Position numbers and translations under genes: made by a program. A stretch of 64,000 nt of DNA from Faecalibacterium langellae. GTDB lineage: Bacteria > Bacillota > Clostridia > Oscillospirales > Ruminococcaceae. The notes beneath the pieces are model-generated. The model made no database searches and was not told the origin of the DNA. It saw only the letters and a list, made by a program, of their open reading frames with translations. How positions within the stretch are numbered: the stretch's first letter is position 1; every line of letters begins with the position of its first letter. Positions 36,549 to 45,449 of this stretch are shown in pieces. The stretch is taken from positions 434,001 through 498,000 of the forward strand of contig NZ_NMTR01000021.1 of the NCBI RefSeq assembly GCF_002549775.1. The letters are read 5' to 3'.

Positions 36549-36602
36549 TTGACGGAACACCCAAACGGTACTATACTTTGCAGTGACGAAACTTTGCGAA
36601 AC
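36549..36602 (+). promoter_or_regulatory. Promoter and operator of the GH133-GH13-importer operon
   Basis: TTGACG (36549-36554), 17 bp, TATACT (36572-36577), then ACGAAACTTTGCGAAAC (36586-36602), nearly identical to the lacI operator and at the same distance from the -10. The remainder of the 316-bp gap holds only an additional half-site-like GTTTCGTAATGTTTC near 36420. Confidence 0.8.
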
Positions 36603-36635
36603 ATTTGAAAACGGTCACCACACGAGGGAACGAGA

Positions 36636-38609
36636 ATGCGGTTCGTTTACGGAAAACAGGAGCTGTGCACAAGGCAGCGTGCAGAAGACGTCAGTGTCCT
36701 GCTGACGAACGGTCTGGGCGGCTATCTGTCCACGACGGCAGCGTTCTCGGCACCGCGGTGCGATCAGGGACTTCTGGCGGCAGCCGTGCAGGCCCCCAAC
36801 CGCCGCGTGATGCTGGTGCACCGGCTGAAAGAAGTGCTGCGCATCGGGCAGAAGGAGACCTTCCTCTCGACCCAGAGTTTTGCCGAAGAAGCGGCAGAGG
36901 ACGGCTGGAAAAACCTCAGCAGCTTTACCTATCAATATACGCCCTGCTGGCGGTATCACGTCGGCGGCGTGATGGTGGAGCGGAAGCTCGCCCTGGGCTG
37001 GGAGGAAAACACCGCCGCCGCTCTCTACACCGTGGAGAACCGTTCGGGCCGGCCCTGTACACTCGAGATCGTACCGCAGCTGAAGTTCGCCCCCAAAGAG
37101 GACGCGCTGAAAAAGCCGGACAAGACCTTCCGCTTCGAAAACGGCAAGGTCACTTCCGGCGGCGAAACGATGCACGTCTTCACGGACGCCGCGCTGGCCG
37201 CGCGCCCGGTGCAGTGGGAAAAGCTGCACTACACGGCAGACGAAAAGGACGGCCGCCCTGCATTTGGCTATGCGGCATCCTGTTTTTCCATCACCCGCAC
37301 CGTGGAGGCGGGCGAGACCGCTCAGTTCGAGGTGGTGTTCTTCACCGGCGAAACGGCGGCTTCGGGCACAGAGCTCCTGCGCCAGCAGGAAATGCGCCTG
37401 GCCGCGCTGGAGAAGAAGGCGGGCTTCGCAGACCCGGCCGCTTCGCAGCTGGCTGCGGCGGCCGATGCCTTTATCGCACGGCGGGCCTCCACCAACGGCA
37501 AGACCATTCTGGCGGGCTACCCGCTGTTCAGCGACTGGGGCCGCGACACGATGATCGCCTTGCCCGGCTGCTGCCTGGAGACCGGCCGCTATGAGGATGC
37601 AAAGAGCATCCTGCGCACCTTCCTGGCCTACGAGAAAGACGGCCTTGTGCCGAACCTTTTCCCGGAGGGCGCACAGAAGCCGATGTACAACACCGTGGAC
37701 GCGGCACTCCTTCTCATGGAAGGAGTGTGGCTGTACATTCAGCGCAGCGGCGACCGCGCATTCCTGCACGAAGCCTACCCGGTGATGGAACGCATCATCG
37801 CGGCTTACCGGAAGGGGACCCACCACGGCATCCGGATGGATGCGGATGGGCTCATCACCGCCGGTGAGGGACTGGACCAGGTGACCTGGATGGATGTGTG
37901 TGTGAACGGCATCCTGCCGACGCCCCGCCACGGCAAACCGGTGGAGGTCAACGCTTACTGGTACAACGCCCTTGCGATCATGGCGGCGTTTGCCAAGCAG
38001 CTGGGAAAAGAAGCCGACTACGAGCAGCTGGCCGAAAAGGTGAAGCGCTCTTTCGCAGAAAAATTCTACATGCCGGAGAAGGGATACCTGAAGGACGTGC
38101 TCTCGGGCACGGACGCCGACGAGCAGATCCGCTGCAACCAGATCTGGGCGGTGTCGATGTCCTTCTCCGCGCTGTCTCCCGAACAGGAAAAGAACGTGGT
38201 GGAGACGGTCTACCGGCAGCTCTACACGCCCTGCGGGCTGCGGACGCTCTCGCCGGAAGACCCGCAGTACCACGGCAGCTACGGCGGCGAACAGCTTGCG
38301 CGGGACCTGGCGTATCACCAGGGAACGGTGTGGGTGTTCCCGCTGGGTGCCTATTATCGGGCTTATTTAAAGGTACACAACAACACCCCGGAAGCGGCTG
38401 CACAGGTCCGCCGGGAGCTGGACGCGGTGCTTCCCATGCTGCGGGAAGGCTGCATCGGCCAGCTGCCCGAGATCTACAGCGGCGACTTCCCGGCGGAAAG
38501 CAAAGGCTGCTTTGCGCAGGCATGGAGCGTCGGCGAGATGCTGCGGGTCTATGCGGCGCTGGAAAGGATCGAAGGTGCAGGAGGAAAACATGGAACGAGC
38601 GGTACTTGA
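36636..38609 (+). CDS. Glycogen debranching enzyme, amylo-alpha-1,6-glucosidase (GH133)
   Basis: A 657-residue enzyme. The N-terminal GDE_N domain begins LLTNGLGGYLSTTAAFSAPRCDQGLL and carries VERKLALGWEENTAALYTVEN-type beta structure. The C-terminal (alpha/alpha)6 barrel has GYPLFSDWGRDTMIALPGCCLETGRY, ITAGEGLDQVTWMDVCVNG and GSYGGEQLARDLAYHQGTVWVFPLG, the conserved GH133 blocks. It removes alpha-1,6 branch glucose and complements GlgP. It starts the LacI-controlled operon, overlapping the GH13 gene by 20 bp. Confidence 0.9.
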   Translation: MRFVYGKQELCTRQRAEDVSVLLTNGLGGYLSTTAAFSAPRCDQGLLAAAVQAPNRRVMLVHRLKEVLRIGQKETFLSTQSFAEEAAEDGWKNLSSFTYQYTPCWRYHVGGVMVERKLALGWEENTAAALYTVENRSGRPCTLEIVPQLKFAPKEDALKKPDKTFRFENGKVTSGGETMHVFTDAALAARPVQWEKLHYTADEKDGRPAFGYAASCFSITRTVEAGETAQFEVVFFTGETAASGTELLRQQEMRLAALEKKAGFADPAASQLAAAADAFIARRASTNGKTILAGYPLFSDWGRDTMIALPGCCLETGRYEDAKSILRTFLAYEKDGLVPNLFPEGAQKPMYNTVDAALLLMEGVWLYIQRSGDRAFLHEAYPVMERIIAAYRKGTHHGIRMDADGLITAGEGLDQVTWMDVCVNGILPTPRHGKPVEVNAYWYNALAIMAAFAKQLGKEADYEQLAEKVKRSFAEKFYMPEKGYLKDVLSGTDADEQIRCNQIWAVSMSFSALSPEQEKNVVETVYRQLYTPCGLRTLSPEDPQYHGSYGGEQLARDLAYHQGTVWVFPLGAYYRAYLKVHNNTPEAAAQVRRELDAVLPMLREGCIGQLPEIYSGDFPAESKGCFAQAWSVGEMLRVYAALERIEGAGGKHGTSGT

Positions 38610-40413
38610 TAAGAGCCGCTGCGGCTGGTGGAAATCGGCCGTGTTCTATGAACTGTATCCCAAGAGCTTTCAGGATACGACCGGCAGCGGCACCGGCGAT
38701 CTGCGGGGCATCCTCTCGCATCTGGATTACCTCGAAACGCTGGGTGTGGACGCCATCTGGCTGTGCCCCATCTGCGCATCGCCGCAGGTGGACAATGGCT
38801 ACGATATCTCGGACTTCTGCGCCATCGAGCCGAGCTTCGGCACCATGGCGGACATGGACGAGCTCATTGCCGAGAGCAAAAAGCGGGGCATCGGCATCCT
38901 CATCGACCTGACCCTGAACCACTGTTCGGACCAGCACCGCTGGTTCCGGGCGGCAAAAAGCTCCCGCGACAACCCCTATCACGATTACTTCCTCTGGCGG
39001 GACGGCACGCCGGACTGCCCGCCCAGCGGGATGCGCAGCGTCTTCGGCGGTTCGGCATGGACCTATGTGCCGGAGATCGGCCAGTGGTACTTCCACCAGT
39101 TCGCGCCGGAACAGCCGGATATGAACTGGGAAAACCCGAAACTGCGGCAAGAACTTTACGATGTGATGAAGTTCTGGGTCAAGAAAGGCGTGGCAGGCTT
39201 CCGCCTGGACGTCATTGACCAGATCGCGAAAGAGCCGGACAAGGATATCACCATCAACGGCCCGCGGCTGCATGAATATCTGCGCGGCATTTCCGAGAAC
39301 GTTCTCACCGACGAAGGTCTGGTGACGGTGGGCGAAGCGTGGGGTGCAGACACCGAACGCGCCAAGCGCTACAGCGCGCCGGACGGCAGCGAGCTGAGCA
39401 TGGTGTTCCAGTTCGAGCACATCGGTCTCGACCAGGAGCCGGGCAAGGACAAGTGGGATATGATCCCGCTGGAGCTGCCCCGCCTGAAGGAATGCCTGCG
39501 CCGCTGGCAGCAGGAGCTGTACGGCTGCGGCTGGAACAGCCTGTTCTTCAACAACCACGATCTGCCCCGCATCGTTTCCCGCTGGGGCAACGACAAAGAG
39601 TACCGCGTGGAGTCGGCCAAAATGCTGGCCACCATGCTTTACGGCCTGCAGGGCACGCCCTACATCTACCAGGGCGAGGAGCTCGGCATGACGAACATCC
39701 GCCTGCCGCTGGAACAGTATCAGGATCTGGAGATCCACAACATGTACAAAGAGCGGACAGAGCGCGGCGACTCGCCCGAGAGCGTCATGCAGTCCATCTG
39801 GGCCCGCGGCCGCGACAACGCCCGCACCCCCATGCAGTGGACGGCAGGGGAGAACGCAGGTTTCACCACCGGCACGCCCTGGCTGCCCGTGAACGAGAAC
39901 CACACCGTCATCAATGCCGCGGCTGCTCTGGCCGACCCGGATTCCATCTTCTACTATTACAAAAAGCTCATTGCCCTGCGCAAGGAGCTGCCGGTCTTCC
40001 GGGATGGGCGGTTCACGCTGCTGTGCCCCGAGGACGAGCAGCTGTTCGCCTACACCCGCGACACCGAAACGGAGCACCTGCTGGTGGTCTGCAACTTCTC
40101 CGGGCGCGAAGCTTCCTTCGACTTCCCGGCGGAATACCGCGGCGCGGAGTGCCTTGTCTCCAACTACAAAGAACCGTCTGTCCAGACCATTCGCCCCTAT
40201 GAGGCATGGATGCTGATCAAAAAGGAGTGCATCATCCCCATTCAGGACTACCTGGGCCTGGGCAACGAGGCCCGCATGAACCAGCCGGGCACCGTGGGCT
40301 TCAACTGGCGCTGGCGCCTTGCGCCCGGTCAGGTGACCGACGCCCTTGCCGACGAGCTGATGGCGCTGACGAAGCACACCGGCCGCGTCAACTGGGATAT
40401 CCTGAACGGATAA
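38590..40413 (+). CDS. GH13 alpha-glucosidase with a GH77-like C-terminal tail
   Basis: A 607-residue enzyme of the oligo-1,6-glucosidase/alpha-glucosidase type. Barrel motifs are VDAIWLCPICASPQVDNGYDI, the nucleophile Asp in VAGFRLDVIDQIA, the acid/base Glu in LVTVGEAWG, and FNNHDLPRIVSRWG. After the usual terminal beta-domain end (RPYEAWMLIKKE) about 60 more residues follow: IIPIQDYLGLGNEARMNQPG...NWRWRLAPGQ, then LADELMALTKHTGR. This tail is characteristic of the C-terminus of 4-alpha-glucanotransferases (compare the MalQ in this window). GAGGAAAA precedes the start. It hydrolyses imported malto- or isomalto-oligosaccharides. Confidence 0.88.
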   Translation: MERAVLDKSRCGWWKSAVFYELYPKSFQDTTGSGTGDLRGILSHLDYLETLGVDAIWLCPICASPQVDNGYDISDFCAIEPSFGTMADMDELIAESKKRGIGILIDLTLNHCSDQHRWFRAAKSSRDNPYHDYFLWRDGTPDCPPSGMRSVFGGSAWTYVPEIGQWYFHQFAPEQPDMNWENPKLRQELYDVMKFWVKKGVAGFRLDVIDQIAKEPDKDITINGPRLHEYLRGISENVLTDEGLVTVGEAWGADTERAKRYSAPDGSELSMVFQFEHIGLDQEPGKDKWDMIPLELPRLKECLRRWQQELYGCGWNSLFFNNHDLPRIVSRWGNDKEYRVESAKMLATMLYGLQGTPYIYQGEELGMTNIRLPLEQYQDLEIHNMYKERTERGDSPESVMQSIWARGRDNARTPMQWTAGENAGFTTGTPWLPVNENHTVINAAAALADPDSIFYYYKKLIALRKELPVFRDGRFTLLCPEDEQLFAYTRDTETEHLLVVCNFSGREASFDFPAEYRGAECLVSNYKEPSVQTIRPYEAWMLIKKECIIPIQDYLGLGNEARMNQPGTVGFNWRWRLAPGQVTDALADELMALTKHTGRVNWDILNG

Positions 40414-40474
40414 ACTTTGTTTCGAACAGCAACCGCTGTATTGAATAACATTTATTTTATGGAGGAGAAAAATT

Positions 40475-41758
40475 ATGAAAAAGATCTCGCGTCGTTCGTT
40501 CCTGGCCGTTTGCGGCACTCTGGCCGCAGCAACTGCTCTGACCGCCTGCGGCGGCAGCAGCTCCAGCACTGCTTCTTCTGCAGCAGCCGGCAGCTCCGAG
40601 GCTGCTTCCGTTGAGGTGCAGGACGTTGCCCTGAAGGTCTGGGGCCCCCAGGAAGATCAGGTGGATTCCAGCAGCTGGCTGCCCACCATGTGCGAGCAGT
40701 TCAACGATGCACACCCCGAGTGGAACATCACCTTCACCTATGAGGTCTGCCCCGAGGGCGACGCAAGCAAGAACGTCACCCAGGACGTCTCCACAGCTGC
40801 CGACGTCTACATGTTCGCAAACGACCAGCTGGGCACCCTGGTGCAGGCAAACGCCATTGCACAGCTGGGCGGCAGCTACCTGGATGAGGTCCTGAACGAC
40901 AACCCCGATACCATGATCGAGTCTGTCACCAGCACCGACGGCGGCGTGTACGGCGTGCCTTTCACCGGCAACACCTGGTTCATGTACTATGACACCTCCG
41001 TCTTCAGCGAGGACGACGTGAAGTCTCTGGACACCATGCTGGAGAAGGGCAAGGTCGCATTCCCCCTGACCGACTCCTGGTACATCGCAGCTTTCTACTA
41101 CGCAAACGGCTGCACCATCTTCGGTGAGAGCGGCATGGATGCCGACGCCGGCTTCGACTTCGGCGGCGACAAGGCCGTTGCAGTTACCAAGTATCTGGTG
41201 AACCTGTACAACAACGCAAACTTCTCTGTGGACGCCGACGGTTCCGGCCTGTCCGGCCTGCGAGAGGGCACCGTCAACGCCATCTTCTCCGGCACCTGGA
41301 ATGCCGAGGCTGTCAAGGAAGCTCTGGGCGACAACTTCGGTGCGACCCAGCTGCCCACCATCACCATCGACGGCGAAGCAAAGCAGATGCGTTCCTTCGC
41401 AGGCTCCAAGGCCATCGGTGTCAACCCCAACTGCCAGAACATGCAGGCTGCTGTTGCTCTGGCCGTCTACCTGGGTTCTGCTGAGGCTCAGAAGGCTCAC
41501 TATGAGATGCGCGGCATCGTGCCCACCTCCAACGCTCTGAGCAACGACGCAACCGTTTCTGCCGATATCGTTGCAATGGCACAGGCCAACACCATCGCCA
41601 ACACCTCCGTGCTGCAGGCTACTCTGCCGGAGATGGGCAGCTACTGGACTCCTTCCGAGAACATGGGCAAGGCCATCGTCAGCGGCGAGGTCACTCTGGA
41701 CAACGCAGCTGAGAAGACCGAGGCTTACAACAATGCTCTGAACAACGCCAGCATGTAA
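40475..41758 (+). CDS. Maltodextrin-type ABC substrate-binding lipoprotein
   Basis: A 427-residue binding protein. Signal MKKISRRSFLAVCGTL...ALTACGG with lipobox LTAC and a twin-arginine-like SRRSFL, then a Ser/Ala-rich linker. The mature fold resembles MalE: LKVWGPQEDQ, DVYMFANDQLGTLVQ, YGVPFTGNTWFMYYDTS, IFSGTWNAEAVKEALG. It is followed by malF- and malG-type permeases and preceded by alpha-glucosidases, so maltodextrins are the likely ligands. A strong GGAGGAG site lies upstream. A sequence similar to half of the LacI site (CTTTGTTTCGAA) lies in the 61-bp gap before it. Confidence 0.9.
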   Translation: MKKISRRSFLAVCGTLAAATALTACGGSSSSTASSAAAGSSEAASVEVQDVALKVWGPQEDQVDSSSWLPTMCEQFNDAHPEWNITFTYEVCPEGDASKNVTQDVSTAADVYMFANDQLGTLVQANAIAQLGGSYLDEVLNDNPDTMIESVTSTDGGVYGVPFTGNTWFMYYDTSVFSEDDVKSLDTMLEKGKVAFPLTDSWYIAAFYYANGCTIFGESGMDADAGFDFGGDKAVAVTKYLVNLYNNANFSVDADGSGLSGLREGTVNAIFSGTWNAEAVKEALGDNFGATQLPTITIDGEAKQMRSFAGSKAIGVNPNCQNMQAAVALAVYLGSAEAQKAHYEMRGIVPTSNALSNDATVSADIVAMAQANTIANTSVLQATLPEMGSYWTPSENMGKAIVSGEVTLDNAAEKTEAYNNALNNASM

Positions 41759-41788
41759 CCCATGAATTTGGCTGAAGGAGATGATCAT

Positions 41789-43177
41789 GTGCCAAAAACA
41801 TTGACGAACACCGAACCCCAGCGCAAACCGAAGATCCCGGATTCTTTGTCCATTGCGCTGAAAAACGGTGGGCCGGTGGTGTGGGCTTCCTGCCTCATCA
41901 TGGGCCTGGCCAATATCCTGAACGGCCAGCTGATCATGGGTCTGATCTATCTGGCGGTTGAGATTGGCGTGATCGTTTTTCTGGCAGTCCCCAATGGTGG
42001 CCTGTATTGGATCTCGATGCTGCCCAGCCTTGGCTGGCGCGAGCAGCAGAAGGTGTTCAACGAAAAGACCTTCGTCTACGAGTACGTTGCAGGCGACCAG
42101 TCCCAGCTGATCCTGCTGTACGGCATCGCTTCGCTGTGCGTCGTGGTGCTGCTGGTCCTGGTCTGGCAGTCCTCTGTCCGCAGCGGCTACCGCGCCGCCG
42201 CTCTGAAGAAGATGGGCGAACATGTGCCCAACTTCAAAGAGCAGCTGCGCAGTCTGCTGGACGAAAACGTCCACATGCTGCTGATGACCCCGCCGATGGC
42301 CTGCCTTGTGATCTTCACCATCCTGCCGCTGCTCTACATGATGAGCATGGCGTTCACCAACTACTCCAAAGAGGGCGATCACCTGGTCCTGTTCGACTGG
42401 GTGGGCCTGAAGAACTTCATGACCATCTTTGACTCCTCGTCGGTCATCGGCAAGCAGTTCGGCAGCGTGCTGCTCTGGACGCTGATCTGGGCGTTCTTTG
42501 CAACCTTCCTGAACTTCTTCCTTGGCACGATCGTGGCGCTCATCATCAACCGCCCGGCCATCAAGTTCAAGAGCTTCTGGCGCGGCTGCCTGTCCATGAC
42601 GATCGCTGTGCCGCAGTTCGTTTCCCTGATGGTCGTCCGCTCGATGGTGCAGCCCGAAGGCATCGTGAACAAGATGCTGCTCAATGCGGGCTGGATCAGC
42701 CAGCGCCTGCCCTTCCTGGAGAATGTGACCTGGGCCCGCGTGCTGGTCATCGTCGTCAACCTGTGGGTCGGCATCCCGTATACCATCATGCAGGTCACGG
42801 GCATTCTGCAGAACATCCCCGCCGACCAGTATGAGTCTGCCCGCATCGACGGTGCAAACACCTTCCAGCAGTTCACCAACATCACGCTGCCCTACATGCT
42901 GTTCGTCATGACACCCTACCTCATCACCCAGTTCACGGGCAACATCAACAACTTCAACGTCATCTACCTGCTGACCCGCGGCGAGCCGATGTATGTCGGC
43001 AACTCTGCAGGCGGGACCGATCTGCTTGTCACCTGGCTGTACAAGCTGTCGGTCGATCAGCAGAAGTACAATCTGGCAGCCGTCATTGGCATCTTCACCT
43101 TTGTGGTGCTGTCCATTGTGTCTCTGGTCACCTATCGTTCCAGCGGCTCGTACAAGGATGAGGAGGGATTCAAGTAA
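41789..43177 (+). CDS. malF: ABC maltodextrin permease, MalF type
   Basis: A 462-residue permease with eight or more predicted helices; the long N-terminal extension (WASCLIMGLANILNGQLIMGLIYLAVEIGVIVFL) is typical of Firmicute MalF. The EAA loop is YESARIDGANTFQQFTNITLPYM. GTG 41789 is chosen because AAGGAG lies eight bases upstream; ATG 41762, only three bases after the preceding stop, has no ribosome site. It forms the channel with MalG. Confidence 0.88.
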   Translation: MPKTLTNTEPQRKPKIPDSLSIALKNGGPVVWASCLIMGLANILNGQLIMGLIYLAVEIGVIVFLAVPNGGLYWISMLPSLGWREQQKVFNEKTFVYEYVAGDQSQLILLYGIASLCVVVLLVLVWQSSVRSGYRAAALKKMGEHVPNFKEQLRSLLDENVHMLLMTPPMACLVIFTILPLLYMMSMAFTNYSKEGDHLVLFDWVGLKNFMTIFDSSSVIGKQFGSVLLWTLIWAFFATFLNFFLGTIVALIINRPAIKFKSFWRGCLSMTIAVPQFVSLMVVRSMVQPEGIVNKMLLNAGWISQRLPFLENVTWARVLVIVVNLWVGIPYTIMQVTGILQNIPADQYESARIDGANTFQQFTNITLPYMLFVMTPYLITQFTGNINNFNVIYLLTRGEPMYVGNSAGGTDLLVTWLYKLSVDQQKYNLAAVIGIFTFVVLSIVSLVTYRSSGSYKDEEGFK

Positions 43178-44052
43178 TGTCGAACAAAATCAAAGACGGC
43201 GGAATGCACGCCAAGCGCGTGATGGGCGATATTATTACGTATATCTTCCTGATCGTGCTGAGCGTCATCTGGCTGATCCCGTTCTTCTGGCTGGTGATGC
43301 AGTCCTTCCGTGACGGCAAGGGCCAGTTCATCTCGACCTTCCTGCCCAAGGCCTACACCGTGAACAACTACAAGGCGCTGTTCACGCAGTTTGACGTCAT
43401 GAACTTCCCCCGGATGTTCATGAACACCTTCTTCATCGCCTGCTGCACCTGCGTCATCTCCACCTTCTTCGTGCTGAGTGTGGCGTACTGCACCAGCCGC
43501 CTGAAGTGGAAGATGCGCAAGCCTTACATGAACATGGCGATGATCCTGAACCTGTTCCCGGGCTTCATGACCATGATCGCCGTCTACTTCATCCTGAAGG
43601 CGCTGGGCATGACCGAGGGCAACCGCATCCCGCTGGCACTGATCATCTGCTTCTCGTCGGGTTCCGGTACCGGCTTCTTCGTGATGAAGGGCTTTATGGA
43701 TACCATCCCGAAGGCGCTGGATGAGGCCGCCACCCTGGACGGCTGCACCCGCTGGCAGATCTTCACCAAGATCACGCTGCCGCTGAGCAAGCCCATGATC
43801 GTGTATCAGATCATCACCTCGTTCATGGCACCCTGGGTGGACTTCGTGTTCGCAAAGGTCATCTGCCGTACCAATTCGCAGTACTTCACGGTCTCCATCG
43901 GCCTGTGGAGCATGCTGGAAAAGGAATACGTCGATGCCTGGTTCGTCCGCTTCTGCGCAGGCGCGGTGCTGGTGTCCATCCCCATCGCGATCCTGTTCAT
44001 GATCACCCAGAAATTCTATCAGGAGGCAATGAGCGGCGCAGTCAAGGGCTGA
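43177..44052 (+). CDS. malG: ABC maltodextrin permease, MalG type
   Basis: A 291-residue permease with six helices and the EAA loop LDEAATLDGCTRWQIFTKITLPL, ending FYQEAMSGAVKG as in MalG. The ATG overlaps the malF stop by one base (TAATG), so translation is coupled. Confidence 0.9.
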   Translation: MSNKIKDGGMHAKRVMGDIITYIFLIVLSVIWLIPFFWLVMQSFRDGKGQFISTFLPKAYTVNNYKALFTQFDVMNFPRMFMNTFFIACCTCVISTFFVLSVAYCTSRLKWKMRKPYMNMAMILNLFPGFMTMIAVYFILKALGMTEGNRIPLALIICFSSGSGTGFFVMKGFMDTIPKALDEAATLDGCTRWQIFTKITLPLSKPMIVYQIITSFMAPWVDFVFAKVICRTNSQYFTVSIGLWSMLEKEYVDAWFVRFCAGAVLVSIPIAILFMITQKFYQEAMSGAVKG

Positions 44053-44098
44053 TGCCCGGGCTGCCCCGTCCGATGCACCCGGAAAGGAGAACACCCCT

Positions 44099-44872
44099 AT
44101 GGAAACTGTCAGGAAACGATCTTCCGGCATCAGCAGCAATGGGCTGCGGACATGGGGGATGTTCTTTCTTCTGGCCGGGATGCTGGGCAAAAGCATCCTG
44201 CAGAACGGTCTGCTGAACCTGGGCGCTGTCAGTTTCGGGCAGCTGCTGGAGCAGATGCAGACCTCCCGCGCAGCGATGCTGTATGCAACGCTGGCGCTGC
44301 TCCTGCAGGCCATGGAGACCTGTGCTGTGCCCATCTTCGCCTTTTTGCTGGTGGAAGGGGTAGAGCACACGTCCAGCCTGCGGAATTATGCGCTGCGTGT
44401 TGCAGGCCTGGCGGTTCTGAGCGAACTGCCGTATAACCTGGCGACCAGTGGGAAACTGCTGGACACGACCTCCCGCAACCCGGTGTTCGGGCTGGTGGTC
44501 TGTCTGGTGATGGTCTACCTGTACCAGAAATTCCCGGAGAAGAATGCACCGCATCTGCTGCTCCGGGTCCTGGTAACGGCTGCAGCAGTCATCTGGTGTT
44601 CCATGCTGTCCATCCGGTATGGAAACAGCACGGTGGTCCTTTTCGCCGCGCTGTGGGCGTTCCGGGGCAAAGGCTCCTTCCAGAGCCTTGTGGGCTCGGC
44701 AGTGTCCATCCTGTGCTGCATCTTCTCGCTGTTCTTCATGGCTGCGCCGATGGGCTTTCTGGCCATTCACTTTTACAACGGTGAAAAAGGCCCGGAAAAC
44801 CGCATCGTCGATTCTCTGGCGTATCCGGCATTGCTGCTGGTCGTCGGCGCAGCAGGGCGGCTTTTGTTCTGA
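44099..44872 (+). CDS. TraX-like polytopic membrane protein
   Basis: A 257-residue membrane protein with seven or more predicted helices (GMFFLLAGMLGKSILQNGLL, MLYATLALLLQAMETCAVPIFAFLLVEGVEHT, NYALRVAGLAVLSELPYNLA). The order NG-L-x-W near the start, the HTSSLRNYALRVAGLAVLSELPYN block and NPVFGLVVCL match TraX family proteins. TraX acetylates pilin in F plasmids; in Firmicutes the function is unknown, and the enzyme may acetylate envelope polymers. It is the last gene of the LacI-controlled operon and has GGAAAGGA upstream. Confidence 0.65.
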   Translation: METVRKRSSGISSNGLRTWGMFFLLAGMLGKSILQNGLLNLGAVSFGQLLEQMQTSRAAMLYATLALLLQAMETCAVPIFAFLLVEGVEHTSSLRNYALRVAGLAVLSELPYNLATSGKLLDTTSRNPVFGLVVCLVMVYLYQKFPEKNAPHLLLRVLVTAAAVIWCSMLSIRYGNSTVVLFAALWAFRGKGSFQSLVGSAVSILCCIFSLFFMAAPMGFLAIHFYNGEKGPENRIVDSLAYPALLLVVGAAGRLLF

Positions 44873-44986
44873 ACCAGTCCCGCGTTTCCAGAGCTGACCT
44901 CATACCCATATTTATTTTCTCCTTCATCACGCCCATCGCTTCATCCCGATGGGGCCTGAGCCAGTTCGATTCACTGGTAAAGGAAA

Positions 44987-45022
44987 AGGGCGGCGCACCA
45001 AACGGTGCGCCGCCCTTTTTGT
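44987..45022. terminator. Terminator closing the alpha-glucan operon
   Basis: A 14-bp GC-rich stem (AAGGGCGGCGCACC with its complement) with a 4-nt loop, followed by TTTTTG. Between 44873 and 45176 nothing else but this and the controller promoter is seen. Confidence 0.9.
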
Positions 45023-45124
45023 ATATCAAAAGTTATTTGCTGCTTCTCTTTTTTGGGAGCTGGGACAGGTGGGAACAGATAGAAAATGTTGCTCATAATC
45101 CGTTGCCTTATTTGCATCGGCCGC

Positions 45125-45156
45125 TATATACTCATTACAATAATGATCGTATGATC
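45125..45156 (+). promoter_or_regulatory. Possible controller-protein promoter and operator
   Basis: A TATATA at 45125-45130 is followed by ATGATC repeated at 45143 and 45151 (GATC-GTAT-GATC symmetry), just before the ribosome site. Controller proteins of restriction systems often bind such sites to limit their own operon. This is inference. Confidence 0.35.
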
Positions 45157-45176
45157 TTCATGGAGAGGAGATACTT

Positions 45177-45449
45177 TTGGACGTTCAAAAAGCATTCGGG
45201 AAGAAGGTCCGGCAGTTACGGACCGAAAAGGGCTTAAGTCAAGAGAAGTTTGCATTGTTGATTGGCATGGATAGAACCTATCTTGCATCGGTAGAAGCTG
45301 GCAAAAGAAATATCTCGATCAGAAATATTCAAAAAATTGCAGAGGGACTAGAGGCGCCTCTGAGCAAACTGTTTGACGATTTGGAAGGAGAGTATGCAGA
45401 TGGCTCAAAAGGACTTTCGAACCTATCATCGTCGGGAGACAACACGTAA
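45177..45449 (+). CDS. XRE-type controller protein of a restriction-modification system
   Basis: A 90-residue protein whose first 70 residues form a helix-turn-helix (FGKKVRQLRTEKGLSQEKFALLIGMDRTYLASVEAGKRNISIRNIQKIAEGL). This is the pattern of restriction controller (C) proteins. The start is TTG with GGAGAGGAG upstream. Its end overlaps the endonuclease gene by 50 bp in another frame, so both are made from one transcript. It likely delays endonuclease expression until the methyltransferase has protected the DNA. Confidence 0.8.
   Translation: MDVQKAFGKKVRQLRTEKGLSQEKFALLIGMDRTYLASVEAGKRNISIRNIQKIAEGLEAPLSKLFDDLEGEYADGSKGLSNLSSSGDNT

Noticed and set aside
37978-40569. Long minus-strand frames opposite the GH133 and GH13 genes
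   Set aside because: They are antisense shadows of well-supported enzymes and lack ribosome sites.
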